Source: Sepioteuthis lessoniana
Taxonomy: Eukaryota > Mollusca > Cephalopoda > Myopsida > Loliginidae
NCBI GenBank assembly: GCA_963585895.1
Contig: OY757907.1
Location: forward strand, 109,537,486-109,601,485
Reading direction: 5' to 3'
DNA: 64,000 nt
Below are positions 1 through 11,612 of this stretch, in pieces (the stretch's first letter is position 1; each line of letters starts with the position of its first letter). The position numbers were made by a program, and so were the translations under genes. The notes under the pieces were generated by a model. That model did no database searches and was not told the DNA's origin. It worked only from the letters and a program-made list of their open reading frames with translations.

Positions 1-107
1 CTAAGTAGAGCAAAATAGTGACCAGATTAGAGTTGGGATTATGTACCCTGATGAGCCGTTTAGGCGAAACTGTGATAGGTTAGTTCCTGACTCACAAAAT
101 AATTTTT

Positions 108-111
<4 letters not shown>

Positions 112-152
<41 letters not shown>
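112..152. repeat. (TA)n microsatellite
   Basis: An uninterrupted run of alternating T and A of about 40 bases in otherwise unassigned sequence. No gene is seen in the first 630 bases. Confidence 0.95.
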
Positions 153-156
<4 letters not shown>

Positions 157-633
157 AATTATTTCTGGCCAAATATGACTTAGTTCACAAATGCAGAACC
201 AAATTAGGCACTAGTAAAGTTAATGAAGACTGCAATGATATATAAACAGTTAAGTAATTAACTAACATTTGGACATGTCTATTTTGATTTTTTTTAAGTC
301 CATCAGTGTTATACCCATCTCCTACTTTCTCTCACACACATAATTTCTGTCCAATGGAACCATATTCTTTCTCTCTATCCTGAAACTGTATTCTATCTTC
401 TTATATGATTTACCATTTTCTAAACTGATCTTTGATGACATAATCTTTAATGCATAATAGATTTTGCAAACTGCAGGAATTGAAAATATGAGTAGTTTTT
501 GTTATTATTAGTAGTAAATGTAGATAAGAATCTACTAATGTAGTTGAGATAATATTGAAAATTATCATCTCTTTATGAGTTGGTGGTTTTCAGTGAAATC
601 TGAGTGATAAGAAATCTCCTTAACTTCTCAATG

Positions 634-1192
634 CCCAATTGGCTGGGGTTGTAGAATACAACAACTGCATCCCAACAGAGGATTAAAACCCTCTCAATGA
701 GTGTCCTGGATATGACACTAAACAATCTGATAGTGAAGCTCCAGTAGTGCTGAAGCTTTGAGGAATGTGGAGTACTCCTTCATTGCCATCGCTCTCAGGT
801 CCACTCAGGCCTGGAGTGGTAGCACCCGATTGGGTCCTACTTATGGGTCAAATAGAAGGATTTGACTTTTTAACTGAGTGCAAACCAATATCTTATGCTT
901 AACTGAATTGTTAGAAATAGAACTGTTTGATCATTTAACTTTGTATAAACAAATGATTGATGTCTAATTTAATTGTTAGAGATACATAGTAAGACTAGAA
1001 ACCTTTTAACTATATGCAAATAAATGAGCAATGTTGAATTGAATTTTAAGTGTTAAAGAGCCATACTTGAAACTCTTTAACTGTGTCAATGAGTAATGTT
1101 AAATAGAATAATAAGTGTTAAATTACAATGGTTGTAACCATCTCTTTGCCTTCAAACAAATGATTAATATTGAATAGAATTATAGTGTCAGT
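634..1192 (+). mobile_element. Family A element, 3' end lost
   Basis: The head starts near GGCTGGGGTTGTAGAATACA and runs through the diagnostic blocks GATATGACACTAAACAATCT and TCATTGCCAT to TATGGGTCAAATAGAA. It is followed by about 350 bp of the diverged internal minisatellite, whose units contain AACTGTGTGCAAACAAATGA-like and TTGAATAGAATT blocks. The LINE-type tail is absent: the copy stops where mariner sequence begins at about 1193, so the mariner probably inserted here or a deletion joined the two. Confidence 0.75.
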
Positions 1193-1197
1193 GGCAT

Positions 1198-1548
1198 TTC
1201 CACCAGGACAATACACCAGTCCGCAACTCCATCCTTGTCACAGACTATTTGACCAAGATGGGCATCAAGACAGTTCTTCAGCCTCCCTATAGTCCAGACC
1301 TTGTTCCCTGTGACTTTTGGTTATTCCCTAAGCTCAGAGGCTGTCGTTATGAGACAATTGAGGAGATGTAAGAGTCTGTGACGAAGGTCATTGACACACT
1401 CACACAAGAGGACTTGCATGGGGCCTTCCAGAAGTTGTTGTAATGGTACAACAAGTGCATTGCAGCTGGAGGAGATTACTTTGAAGGGGACTTGAGTTTC
1501 CTGTGTGTACTATCAATAAAAGTGCCTATACGAAAAAAGTATGGAAAT
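1198..1548 (+). pseudogene. mariner transposase, C-terminal remnant
   Basis: Reading in frame from 1198 gives a Tc1/mariner DDE transposase end. It contains HQDNTPVRNSILVTDYL, then QPPYSPDLVPCDFW and GCRYETIEEM, and near the end IAAGGDYFEGD. The spacing between the aspartate of HQDN and that of CDFW is 34 residues, the D34D signature of true mariners. Two in-frame stops (after IEEM and after FQKLL) and the absence of the N-terminal half and the first catalytic aspartate make it non-functional. It would once have cut and pasted a ~1.3-kb element at TA sites. No inverted terminal repeat could be paired. Family assignment is secure; the exact boundaries are not. Confidence 0.85.
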
Positions 1549-1555
1549 TTATCGT

Positions 1556-1800
1556 ATGCACCTCGTACTAGAGACACAATTTCAAATCCTGGTTGAGGTT
1601 GTTTGTATTTCCCATCATACTAATGCTCTTGAAAAAGTCCTGAATCTTTCTCTTCTTGCTTCAGATGTGGGTAAATTAGTAGCACAGACAGTGTTTTTTA
1701 GCCTTGTTTAAGCAACCAGTCTTGGAGAAGAAAATCTCTGAACTCAAATGAAAAAAAAATTATTCAAAAATTGACCTTGATGGTAAGGTTAAGTAAATGT
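1556..1800 (+). mobile_element. Family B SINE, 5' part degraded
   Basis: A box-B-like TTTCAAATCCTGG is followed by the B body: CTAATGCTCTTGAAAAAG, a GTGGGTAAATTAGTAG block, AGCCTTG, GGAGAAG and finally AAAAATTGACCTTG. The A-box half of the tRNA-like head is missing or unrecognisable. Confidence 0.7.
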
Positions 1801-4436
1801 ATACAGTACGCTCATGGGTCATCTATATTATTAATTATTGATATTTCATAAGTCTAAATTATTTTACCAAGATCTGACCATAATTTTTCTGAAATAAGAG
1901 AAATATTTTTACAAAATGGGTGAAAAAAAGGATACAAAAAAACAAAAACATTTGTACTGAAAAGCCATGTTATCAGGCTAGATATTGCTTAGATAAATTG
2001 AGTGACATAGAATTTAGCACATGGATCAGATTACGTTTTTGCTTATTTTATTCTAATTCTTACTTTGTATCCAAGACCATATACAGACATTTTCAAGTTA
2101 AATGCGTTATCTTTATCCTGATACAATTACATTTCTTTCATTTTTTTTCTTTATTGGTTAAATAAAGGCTTTCATCTTGCAATGAAACAAATGATCTTAT
2201 GTTTATCCCTATTGGCAGCCATGTTTGAGTATTAGATCATGAGAGGCCATTTGGGATCAGGAGGTAATCTAAGCCACTTATATAGAATGCCAACACTGTT
2301 TAGACATAATCAAATTCTATTCATTGATATCATCGAAGGACAGTCTTTATGCAAGGGTGATGAGTTCATATCTCACTTTGTTTCAAGAAGCTCCCATGAA
2401 GATATAAACAACTTTACATGAAGATTGATAGATATCTTTACCTTTGACTATAAACATCACTGGAAGAGTTGTATATAACATTCCAGAACATGTAAATTCA
2501 TTGCCATGCTCTTTTATTTCTATAAATGAATTTATGGATGACAGTTTCATATCACTGTGTGGATTAATTTAGCTTCTGAATAAGAAAATGTTATCCACAC
2601 TTGTTTAAGAAGTTATATGTTTACATAAACTAAAACTATTCCTGAGAAGAAAATATTGCCAAAATTTTTCTTATTATATGTATTCCCAAGAAGCAAGGTA
2701 TATTGAATGATGAATGTTTAAGTATCTAGTTTGATAATGGTATAGACCATACTATTCATTAGATATGGACTGTTCCGAAGATTTCTGTCTTCAACTCTCA
2801 CCAGGGTTTTGGTATCCATAGAGTTTTAACTATATGCCTGGTGAATGCAGGTCACTACAATCTTTCTCTCTTAACATCTCATAATGGCTGTTTTACAAAT
2901 GGAATTTTGACAAGGTATACATTTGCCCACCCTATGAAAGTTAATTGGTACAAAATTGAAAATATCTTCATTAAGTTCTGTAATATTACGAACAGGCACT
3001 GTTGTCAATCAGTGCAGGTGTCATGTGATTAGCTTGTGCGGGCTGAATGACCTGCAAAGTTAGACATGATTTTAAAATAATCACAGATGAATTATCACAT
3101 GTTTCACAACAGTTTCACTGGTGACATCGAACATCCGGGAATCTTCGATTTGTTCCCCAAAATCTCTACATAAGAAAACCAGTCAGGAGATTTTGGGAGA
3201 GTTGAAGGGTGCTACCCAGTCTGCTATGACCTATCTGTCAGGTGTGTGTCAACAACCAGCTCTTCCCCACACTGCCGTCACCACCAAGAGGAAGGGAGAA
3301 GAAGAACGTAACTAAAATGAATTTTTCGAGTTGAAACGATCATAGCCCTAAGTGAATAATAAACGACTGCTATATTTTCTTCCCTTACCTTTGAGTTTGA
3401 GTATTTCTTTTTCTGCGGACTTCTTTCTTTAAAGCACAACATGTTGGTCCTATGTTACAGTTCCACTAATTATTTTAGTTGTATCATATCACACTGTTGG
3501 AGGACTCAGTGAATCTATACTGATTGTAATGTGTGGGAATTAAAAAAGAAATTTAAAAAAACAGCATAAAAAATAAAATGAACACAAAATAAAATAAATA
3601 CAAAAATAACAATTTCCCTGGAGTCCTCTGATAGGAAGTGAAATTGGCACGTGCCTAAAAAGAATAGCTTCTTGGGACCAAAGAGAAACTCTTTCTCAAT
3701 TACCAAGATATACCTAGACTGAACAGACGTTCATTTCTCCTTAGGTTACCTGGAGGGACACTGTGGCATTAGTGGGGCACTGTATCCTCTGCTTGTAGCA
3801 GCCTCAGCCGAACATAACCTACTAAACGCGGACATATGTGACAGACTGTCAAATTCACCAAAAATGATTCCATGATATTCCTCAAAGGCCTCAAGTGGGA
3901 GACGCAGTTATTTCTACTGGTTCAGGAAAACATTCCACGTGTGAAGATAGTCATAAACCCTGAAAATAAAAGGTATCTTTGTCTTTTTCATTTCTGTCCT
4001 TACTGCCTTCACAACTTTGACAAACAAAATGAAAATAACAAGTGAATGGTGATAAGAAGAAAAATGAGTCAGATATCAATGTCAGAATTTCACAACTATC
4101 AGTAAAACCTTCTAGTGTCCCATAAATTAATATTTGAAACTTGTAAACAAACACTTGCATTTTGGAGATCTCTTCCTCTGAGAGGTAAAATTCAGTTTGC
4201 AATATTCTCTTTCTACAATAAGTTAATATATCACTTTATAACAAAATAGTAAATTTAGATTCTAACCTTATCCAAGGAATATCCTGAGTATTCTTCAGCA
4301 CTCATGCTGATAATAATTTCATGAAAAAAAATATGAGTCAATACACTGAATGCTTTTCAATATTCTTTGGCTGAGGTAAATATCTTTTTTTTTAATCATA
4401 GTTCTTCAATGTTGACATTTACCTTAATAATTTAGG
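1801..4436. other. Gene-free stretch, no recognised element
   Basis: AT-rich sequence with only short open frames. A 64-codon frame at 3121-3315, opened by GTG and followed by an AATAAA at about 3358, is the only segment with a less biased composition (rich in Ser, Thr and Lys at its end), but it matches nothing I recognise. The rest shows no coding or repeat structure that I can support. Confidence 0.5.
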
Positions 4437-4912
4437 CCTAGTTATCTGGGGCTGTAGAATACACCGACTGCTTCTCTGCAGAGGGGTAAGACCCACCCCC
4501 CAATCAGTGTCCTGGATATGACTCTAAACAATCTGAGGGTGAGGCTTCAGTAATGCTGGAGCTTTGGGGAATGTGGAGAACCTCTTTACTGGCATTGCAC
4601 CCAGGTCCACTCTATCCCAGAGTGTTAGCACCTGATAGGGCCCAATCTATGGTTCAAATCAAACTAAACTGTGAACTAATGGTAAATTGAATTGTTTGAA
4701 ATAGAACTGTTCTTGACACTAAAACTGTGTACTTATGCTAAACTTAACTGTTTGAAATCAAACTGTTTTTACATTTAACTGTGTGTTAACAAAAATCTGT
4801 ACTATACAAAACTGAATTGTTTGAAATAGAACTGTTTATGTGTATGAAAAAAGATTTGGCATTAAATAAATCACATAGCGAAACCTAAATAATTTGACCA
4901 TGCAAATAAAGA
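4437..4912 (+). mobile_element. Family A element, near full length
   Basis: The head begins at TATCTGGGGCTGTAGAATAC and reaches GTTCAAATCAAACTAAACTG. At least three internal units with the core ACTGAATTGTTTGAAATAGA follow. The tail starts at GATTTGGCATTAAATAA but its hairpin half is eroded. Confidence 0.8.
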
Positions 4913-5426
4913 TTATTATGATACAAAGGTATCATTTTTTCAAGTCTTTTAAATTTTGTTTTGAAAGTTACGTTTGGAAGTTATTAATTGTAAAGATAGT
5001 TTTTATTCAAATGTTAAACTGAAAAAAATGATTCCTTTTTGACTATGATCATAAGTATTATTTGCTTACCTCTGTATATTTTTCAGGATATTCCTTGATA
5101 TATTAACCTTTCAGGTCATTTAACACAAAATCAAAACTATATGATTTTACATAAAAGTCATTTATCCTAGTTCAGGGGAAGAAACTGACAAATGACATCA
5201 TTAGATGTCATTCAAGTATATGTAGCAGAAGGAGAACAATCTGCCAACAGAATAAAGAGTTGAGTTTGAAATTTTCAGGAGGTTAGTATGAAATAGATAA
5301 ATATGTCTCAAATAAACTTTTTCTCCTGATGATGACCTAAAGTCAAAGATAATTGAGAACCAACAACAAATAAAATACATAAAAGTTATATTCCTATTCA
5401 TCATTTCACTTCTGGTCATCTTTTGA

Positions 5427-5444
5427 TATATATATATATATATA
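5427..5444. repeat. (TA)n microsatellite
   Basis: Short alternating TA run just upstream of a 5'-truncated family A copy. Confidence 0.85.
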
Positions 5445-5470
5445 ATGAGGTAGGCATGCTTCACATAATG

Positions 5471-6027
5471 CAACTCCCAGGTCCACTCTGGCCCAAAGTG
5501 GTAGCACCTGATAAGGGTCCTATCTATGGGTTAAATAGAACTAAACCATGGTTTCTTCAGTTTACTGTTTTTTGCATTTAAACTGCATATTTATGCTAAA
5601 CTAAATTATTTAAAATAGAACAGTTTTGATATTTAGATTGCATACTTATGCAAAACTGAATTATCCGAAATAAAACTGTTTTGACATCAACTCTGTGTAC
5701 TCATTAAACTGTACTTACATTTAAACTGCCTGCTAATGCTAAACTGAATTGTTTGAAATGGAACTGTTTTTGACATTGAAACTGTACTCGTACTAAACTG
5801 CATTGTAATATATAGAACTGTTTTGACATTTAACTGTGTGTAAACAAAGTTAGCTGAATTAGAATTGTTTGAATAAACTGAATAGTTTGAAATAGAAATG
5901 TTTTTGATGATTAAACTCTGTACTCATGCTAAACTGAATGGTTTGAAATAGAACTGACTATTTGCATAAAAATGGATTTGGCCTTAAATAACCTGCAAAG
6001 GTTGATATGCCATAAAACCCAACCAAC
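5471..6027 (+). mobile_element. Family A element, 5'-truncated, long minisatellite
   Basis: The copy begins inside the head at CTCCCAGGTCCACTCTGGCC, followed by about 450 bp of internal repeats with the core CTGAATTGTTTGAAATAGAA and spacers of roughly 45 to 65 bp. It ends in a well-kept tail at 5977-6020, where AACCT-GCAA-AGGTT forms the inner stem and the outer stem is weakened by a GGCC variant. The 5' truncation fits target-primed reverse transcription. Confidence 0.82.
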
Positions 6028-6045
6028 CAATCTCATAATGCAGCC

Positions 6046-6451
6046 TAGTCTGCTGGGCTGTAGAATACACTGACTGCATCTCTGCAGAGGGGTAAACCTC
6101 CCACCCTATGATTAATATCTTGGATATGACACTAAACAATCTGATGGAAAGGCTCCAGCCTTAGAGATTTTGGCAATGTAGAGTACCCCTTCATTGCCAT
6201 TACTTCCAGATCCACTCTGATCAGGACTGGCAGCACCTGACTGAGTCCTTTCTGCAGGGCAAATAGAACAAACTATGTGTGCAAACAAATGACTGATGTT
6301 AAATTGTGACTGTTATATTGCAGTAGTTGAAACCATTTAACTGTGTGCAAAAAAAGAGCTCAGGCTCAATTCAGAATGTTAAGTAAAAAATGTTTACAAA
6401 TCATGTATATATTTAATATATACATATATATATGTGTATAAAGAGGATTTG
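6046..6451 (+). mobile_element. Family A element, 5' part (split by RTE)
   Basis: Head from CTGCTGGGCTGTAGAATACA through the AGTACCCCTTCATTGCCAT block, then minisatellite, then an AT run. It stops inside the tail at AAAGAGGATTTG, where an RTE LINE is inserted. The remainder of the same tail resumes at 7235, so 6046-6451 and 7247-7290 were one element. Confidence 0.85.
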
Positions 6452-7234
6452 ATACCCCGCAACAACAATTACCGACGCCGACTACGCCGGTGACATAGCG
6501 ATACTGGCAAATACACCTGACCAAGCCGAAACACTTCTGCATAGTTTGGAATGAGCAGCAGCAAGCATAGGCCTCTATGTTAATGCACACAAAACGGAAT
6601 ATATGTGCTATAACCAAACGGGGGACATCTCCACTCTAGAAGTAACCCCACTTAAACTAGTAGACAAATTCATGTACCTAGGAAGCAGCGTCGAATTAAC
6701 CAAAAAGGACATCGAAACGAGGCTAACGAAAGCATGGACAGCTATCAATAGGCTATCGATTATATGGAAATCAGACCTAACCGATAAAATAAAACGCAGT
6801 TTCTTCCAGGCAGCGGTCACATCGATACTGCTATATGGATGCACTACATGGACGCTAACAAAACGGCTGGAGAAGAAACTAGATGGCAATTACACAAGAA
6901 TGCTGCGTGCAATCCTGAACAAGTCCTGGCAGCAACACCCCACAAGACACCAACTGTACGGCCACCTGCCCCCTATCACGAAAACTATTCAAGTTAGACG
7001 AACCAGACATGCAGGACACTGCTGGAGAAGCAGAGATGAACTCATAAGAGATGTACTCTTATGGATCCCCACACATGGCAGCGCAAAAGCAGGACGACCA
7101 GCTCGAACGTACATTCAGCAGCTATGTGAGGATACAGGATGTTGTCCTGAAGACCTACCTAGGGCGATGAACGATAGGGAGGAGTGGCGAGAGAGGGTCA
7201 TGGATATCCGTGCTACCAGCGCGATATGATGATG
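6452..7234 (+). pseudogene. RTE-clade LINE, 5'-truncated, recently inserted
   Basis: This encodes the C-terminal half of an RTE reverse transcriptase: LVDKFMYLGSSVE, then RSFFQAAVTSILLYGCTTWT, RRTRHAGHCWRS and NDREEWRERV. It ends with a stop in GATATGATGATG, the short tandem repeat typical of RTE 3' ends. The catalytic box reads YAGD instead of YADD (second-position Asp to Gly), and a TGA stop lies between that box and the first Met codon at 6603, so it is dead. The 12-bp AAAGAGGATTTG is found on both sides (6440-6451 and 7235-7246). A GATACC match at the 5' join suggests microhomology at truncation. By eye it is within a few percent of the copy at 58641-59618. Confidence 0.93.
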
Positions 7235-7290
7235 AAAGAGGATTTGGTATTACGTAACCCACAATGGTTGATATGCCATAAAATCCAACC
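7235..7290 (+). mobile_element. Family A element, 3' tail resumed after RTE
   Basis: AAAGAGGATTTGGTATTACG and then the hairpin half GGTTGATATGCCATAAAA complete the tail interrupted at 6451. The first 12 bases are the second copy of the target duplication. Confidence 0.85.
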
Positions 7291-7299
7291 TAACCAAAT

Positions 7300-7510
7300 A
7301 ATATTAGCATAAGGTTATAGTTGTAGATAATGGAAAAGAGTATTTGGAAAAGCCATGAATCGATTTTTTCTTCCTACAACTATAGATAAATGGTAGAAAA
7401 GAGTTTATCCTTTGTAAGGAAAGAATATTCTGATAAGAAGAAAAACTCAGAATTCAACCAGGTTATACTCTACTTACCAATTGACAGAAGGGTTGGGTAA
7501 ATACACATTT
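7300..7510 (+). mobile_element. Family B SINE fragment, degraded
   Basis: Body blocks remain: AAGCCATGAATCGA, CTATAGATAAATGGTAG, then AAAAACTCAGAATTCAACCA and the terminal GAAGGGTTGGGTAAATAC. The tRNA-like head is not recognisable. Confidence 0.6.
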
Positions 7511-7540
7511 CAATCATACATCCTAGATGCATCAAGGAGG

Positions 7541-7945
7541 TCTTCAGTGATGCAACTGTCTTCATTGCCGATTTCGGGTTATTTCTGCATCATATCGGCT
7601 CCGACAGTAACCCCAGCATGACTCTGGAAGAGCCAAGCTGCCTCTGTGATCGCGACGTGCTACGCTCATGCCTCTACCAGAGCAAAGAAAAATTTGAATA
7701 AAGGCCAGACTTTGGCCGTTCTTATAGACATCTGTCTTTTAGTAAACAGCAAATGAAAACGGGGCATTCGACACTCCTCTGCTATATAATACTATCTTTA
7801 CCTCATTTGGTTTCGGCTGTCTACTTCCGGAATCGGTACCGAGGTAAGATGTTATTTTTAATACTCGTCCATGATTTACACTTCACAAGACTTACACGAA
7901 TCTCCCGCCAAAACCATCCTAACTAATACTTCCAAACTAACATGA
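7541..7945. other. GC-richer block of unknown nature, LTR-like
   Basis: Composition departs from its neighbours: several CpGs (CGATTTCGGG, CGCGACGTGC, GGTACCGAGG). On the minus strand a TATA-like ATTATATAGCAG lies in the middle. Read on the minus strand the block starts near TGTTAGTTTGG and ends near GTTGCA, TG...CA as in an LTR, but no convincing flanking duplication or coding part is seen. A host promoter or exon is an alternative. Confidence 0.3.
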
Positions 7946-8106
7946 ATTAAGCCCCTACTCAAAACTATTCAGTCAGTCTTTAACTTTAACCTTATACCCT
8001 TATTCGCCCATATGTGTTTATGTGTCTGACTTTTCATGCTTAAAAGGAATAAATATGTATATATGATAACACTGAATGGGACAGGAAAATAGAATCAAGA
8101 AACAAA

Positions 8107-8480
8107 GTGGGGCTTAGAATACACCATCTATATCTAAGCAAAACCACCCGCTGCACCCCCCACAAAAAATACTGGCATCCTTTCTATGGAATTGTTGTGG
8201 CCTTGAAGGGCCAGAAATGAATAACACAAAGACATGTAAGGTTTACAGCAGTATATATTTACAGAAATGCAGACAGTAACGGTTACCGATAGCTGACTAG
8301 ACTCACTTGACTTGTTTATTGAGTTGGTCACTATTCATAGTGTCGGAGAGGGTCTGTGCAGTGATCTCATGGGGTATATCACCATAACAGACATTAAGCT
8401 GCATTTGGTGGTGCGTATACAGTTCTGGAGATCTGGGGTAGTGTGAAGTACCCCTTTATTACTCTTACTATGAAAGATCC
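8107..8480 (+). mobile_element. Family A (subfamily A2) fragments
   Basis: GGGCTTAGAATACACCATCT matches an A2 head, and AGTTCTGGAGATCTGGGG with GAAGTACCCCTTTATTACTC matches the later head blocks. The middle (about 8170-8340) does not align and may hold an unrelated insertion. Confidence 0.5.
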
Positions 8481-8879
8481 CACAAGTTACAATGGCTGAA
8501 ATGTTTGGATTGCTAACAACCAGAATAAGGTTACTTGTCCTTGATATGTTCCCATTTCAGAAATTCAAATAAAAAAAACGATAAAATATGTGATATTTTT
8601 AAAGTAAATAATAAAGTACCTTGAATTTCTAATTTGGCATTTTACATTGCAGTATCAACAATAAAATATCATTTATTGTTTGTTTGTGATCCAGATCTTT
8701 GCTGACAAGTTTCTAGAGTATTAGATTTTCTAACATTCCCCTGCTTACCGAGATGAATTAATGAGGAAGAATTAACCGATATGAAATATTCTCTAAACAT
8801 GGACAATGGAATGAAAACCATCTACTCCTACGATAATCAAATACCTGAAAAAGCTCAGAAAGCATATTGAAATGTATGC

Positions 8880-9008
8880 CCTGTAAACAGAGTTTAGAAT
8901 ATACTGGCTTTATCCCCTGTAGGGGATAAGGCCAACACCACCACTTCCCAAAAAATCGCATCGTTCCTCTGACACTGAACTGAATCTGGTGGTGAGGATC
9001 TAGTTCTG
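8880..9008 (+). mobile_element. Family A2 element, left part (split by A1)
   Basis: GTTTAGAATATACTGGCTTT to GGTGGTGAGGATCTAGTTCTG is an older A2-type head. It resumes at 9424 after a younger A1 copy; AGTTCTG occurs at both joins (9002-9008 and 9424-9430). Confidence 0.7.
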
Positions 9009-9423
9009 AAAAGCCCAGCCAGCTGGAGCTCTAGAATTCACCAACTGCATCTATGCAAAGAGGTAAGACAGCACCAATGAGTGTCCTAAACAATCTGATG
9101 GTAGGTCTCCAGTCCTGGAGCTTTTGGGAATGTGGACTACCCCTTCATTGCCATTGCTCCCAGGTCCACTCTGGACCTGATGTTGTAGCACCTGATAGGG
9201 TCCTGTCTATGGGTCAAATAGAACTGTTTGACATTTAAACTGAGTGCAAGCAAATGACTTAGACTTAATTGAATTGTTAAAAATAGAACTATTTGATCAT
9301 TTAACTGTGTGTATCAATAAAATGTGTTTACAAATCATATATTTAATATATATGTAAAAAAAAGATTTGGCATTGAATAATCAACAATGGTTGATATGCC
9401 ATAAAACTGAACGAAACCAAACC
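9009..9423 (+). mobile_element. Family A1 element inserted in A2
   Basis: A compact full-length copy: head from CAGCCAGCTGGAGCTCTAGA, only one to two minisatellite units, an AT stretch, and a tail at 9364-9410 whose inner stem AATCA/TGGTT pairs with one G-T wobble. The flanking AGTTCTG is its target duplication. It ends in an AACC-rich run. Confidence 0.82.
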
Positions 9424-9560
9424 AGTTCTGGAGTACTCATTTATTGCCATTACTCCCAGGTCCCATCTGACCTAGAGTGTTAGTAATTGTCAGGAGCCTG
9501 TCTATGAGTCAAATAGATCTGTTTTAAAATCATTTGTATTTGGCATAAATACATGATTCT
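9424..9560 (+). mobile_element. Family A2 element, right part
   Basis: AGTTCTGGAGTACTCATTTA through GGTCCCATCTGACCTAGAGT to GAGTCAAATAGATCTG continues the A2 head broken at 9008. Confidence 0.7.
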
Positions 9561-9690
9561 GTACAACTGTAAATTTTTCAGATTAAGAAGTGTTAATTGA
9601 ATCTTAATTTAGTGAGGATTATTATTAGTTACCTCAAATGATATAATTGTGTACAAACAAATGATTAGTATTTAATTGAAATAAGTAAAT

Positions 9691-9944
9691 AAGCAAAGTT
9701 GGTGAACGTAGTCGAGTGCGACCAGAGGACTCCCTTTTCAATAGCTACTACACTGAAGTGTAGAGGAGGGCGCTACTCCTTTCCCTGGATTGCTCCACTT
9801 TACCCTTGATATGTACCTTGTAATGCTGAGTGTTAATCAAGGAGAAACCAAGTGCCATTTTTAAAGTCTTTGGTATGACACAACCTGGGATTGAATCCAG
9901 GTCTCCAGACCATTGGTGAACACTCTACAATAGCTTGAAACTTA
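9691..9944 (-). mobile_element. Family C tRNA-derived SINE
   Basis: On the minus strand a tRNA-like head has box B inside CTGGATTCAATCCCAGG. The A box is weakened. The body includes the TTGATTAACACTCAGCATTA block, GGTAAAGTGGAGCAATCCAG and AAGGGAGTCC, and ends at CCAACTTTGC. Pol III drives such heads in the family; this copy is diverged. Confidence 0.82.
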
Positions 9945-10374
9945 GAAGTTATTAGTATTAGATAGGAATATTTGGAACTATTGAATTGTGTGCTATCGGT
10001 GTTGGATAATCATACTTGATATCATATAATTATGAGCAATAAACTTTCACAAAAAAAGTAAGTATAAATTTACAATGAATGTAATTCCCTAACCTCTAGT
10101 CATAAAATAGGCCTAGACTGCTTGACATGCCATTAAACTCATTTCATCAGCCTTTCATTGAAGCATCCAGTGGAAATCTGATTAAAAAAAATTTGTTCAA
10201 GGTTAATTTGAATATGAAAAATAAAAAAGATCATCTGTATTTTCTTGTATCTGTTGGCAAGGCTTAGAATATACTGTCTGTATCTCCTGAGGAAAGTTAA
10301 GACCCTCCACTCCTCAAAAAAAAAAACAAACTGTTATCCTGGGTATGACTCTAAATTACATATGTATATGTCAT

Positions 10375-10739
10375 TAACCTTATAGAAATCTAATCTCTCT
10401 TATCAAATATAACTGGAATTCTTTCTAGTAGTTACCCTGTCAGTATTATTGTATGGCTGCACCACCTGGACTTTAGTGAAACACTTTAAGAAATAAGTAG
10501 ATGGAAATTAAACGAGGAAGCTGCATGTTGTTTTGAATAAATCCTAGTAGCAGCACCCATTAAAAGTGCAACTGTATGGTCACCTGTCTCCCATCTCACG
10601 AATTGTCCAAGTAAGACAAATGATAAGATGGGCATTGCAAGTGGAGCAGGAACAAAATCAAGAGTGAAGTTCTTCAGTAGGCCCTGACATATTGACACCC
10701 AAGTGTTGGCCAACCATCAAAGACTTAGATTCCATCCTA
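10375..10739 (+). pseudogene. Old RTE LINE fragment, left part
   Basis: Although frame-shifted and full of stops, the segment aligns by eye with the RTE region that encodes ILLYGCTTWTLTKRLEKKLD (here TATTGTATGGCTGCACCACC) and NKSWQQHPTRHQLYGHLPPI (here ATGGTCACCTGTCTCCCATC). It is much older than the copies at 6452 and 58641. It is interrupted at 10740 and resumes at about 11882. Confidence 0.75.
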
Positions 10740-10920
10740 ATGGCTGGAACTGTAGAATATGGTGATTGCACCTCTGCAGAGGGGTTAGACCTCCCTCACC
10801 AAGAAGGTTACCTTTTGGACATTGGTAGTTGCTCATAATGCTTCAGGACAGGATCCTAGTGGCTGGACAGTCTGTGACCAGGCAACTATTGTTGTTCCAT
10901 GACCTGCAACTCCACTTTGC

Positions 10921-11042
10921 TCCTTTCTGGACTTTCTCCAAGCCTGTTTCTGTTTTTCTAGCATGGCTTTTTCAAGTGGAAAATGAAACTGAATTAAATA
11001 GAAAAAATGAAAGGCAGAAGAATTCTTTATAAAAGAAATGTT
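10921..11042 (+). repeat. Dispersed repeat 'E', copy 1
   Basis: A 122-bp block containing TGGACTTTCTCCAAGCCTG and CTAGCATGGCTTTTTCAAGT recurs on the minus strand at 12761-12882 at roughly 90 percent identity by eye. It does not match families A to D. Both copies keep an open frame in the same phase (…AWLFQV.ETELNR…), which may be chance or a remnant of coding sequence. Confidence 0.75.
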
Positions 11043-11335
11043 TTGGAGAGGCCCAATCAGATCAATCAGCTGGTCATGTCAAGCCCCAAGCACCTATATG
11101 ATTGTCCCAACCGTTTTTCTTCAAATTGCTTTTTTATGATAGTACCCAACCCTATTTTACCGTTAGGCGTTAGAAAACAGTAGCTGAGGATCAGTTTTGT
11201 TAAAATAGTAATGCTTAAAACCATTGACTGTGCTATCAAATGATAGGACTAGGGTACCCTCTATGGGTCAGAAAGAACTTTTTAACCACTTAAAAGAGTG
11301 CAATAAAATGATCAATATAAAATAGAATTATTTGA

Positions 11336-11612
11336 GGTGCCCGTGGTGTAATGGTTATCGTTGTAGGAAATGGACATGGCAACACAAGTTCAATTCCTGG
11401 ACGAGACTGATTGCATTTCACATAGCACTAATACCCTTGGGAAAGGTATGAATCCAATTATTCTCCCTCCAGCTATAGGTAAATAGTAGGGCAAACTTGG
11501 TTCTTCAGCCTTGGTAAGGTAACTAGTCTAAGAGAAGGAAAACTCTGAATTCAAACCTGTGAAACTCTACTTAAAAATTGACCTTGTGTCATATCCTGCC
11601 TGAGCAGAGGGG
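11336..11612 (+). mobile_element. Family B tRNA-derived SINE, full length
   Basis: Head: GTGCCCGTGGTGTAATGG (A box TGGTGTAATGG) and GTTCAATTCCTGG (B box). Central domain: CCTTGGGAAAGGTATGAATC, ATTCTCCCTCCAGCTATAGG and AAATAGTAGGGC. 3' part: AGAGAAGGAAAACTCTGAAT and AAAATTGACCTTGTGTCATA, ending at GCAGAGGGGTTGGCAAATAG. This is a good reference copy for the family. Confidence 0.9.

Noticed and set aside
3121-3315. 64-codon open frame with AATAAA downstream
   Set aside because: It needs a GTG start, matches no domain I recognise, and a single short frame in AT-rich DNA is not enough to call a gene.
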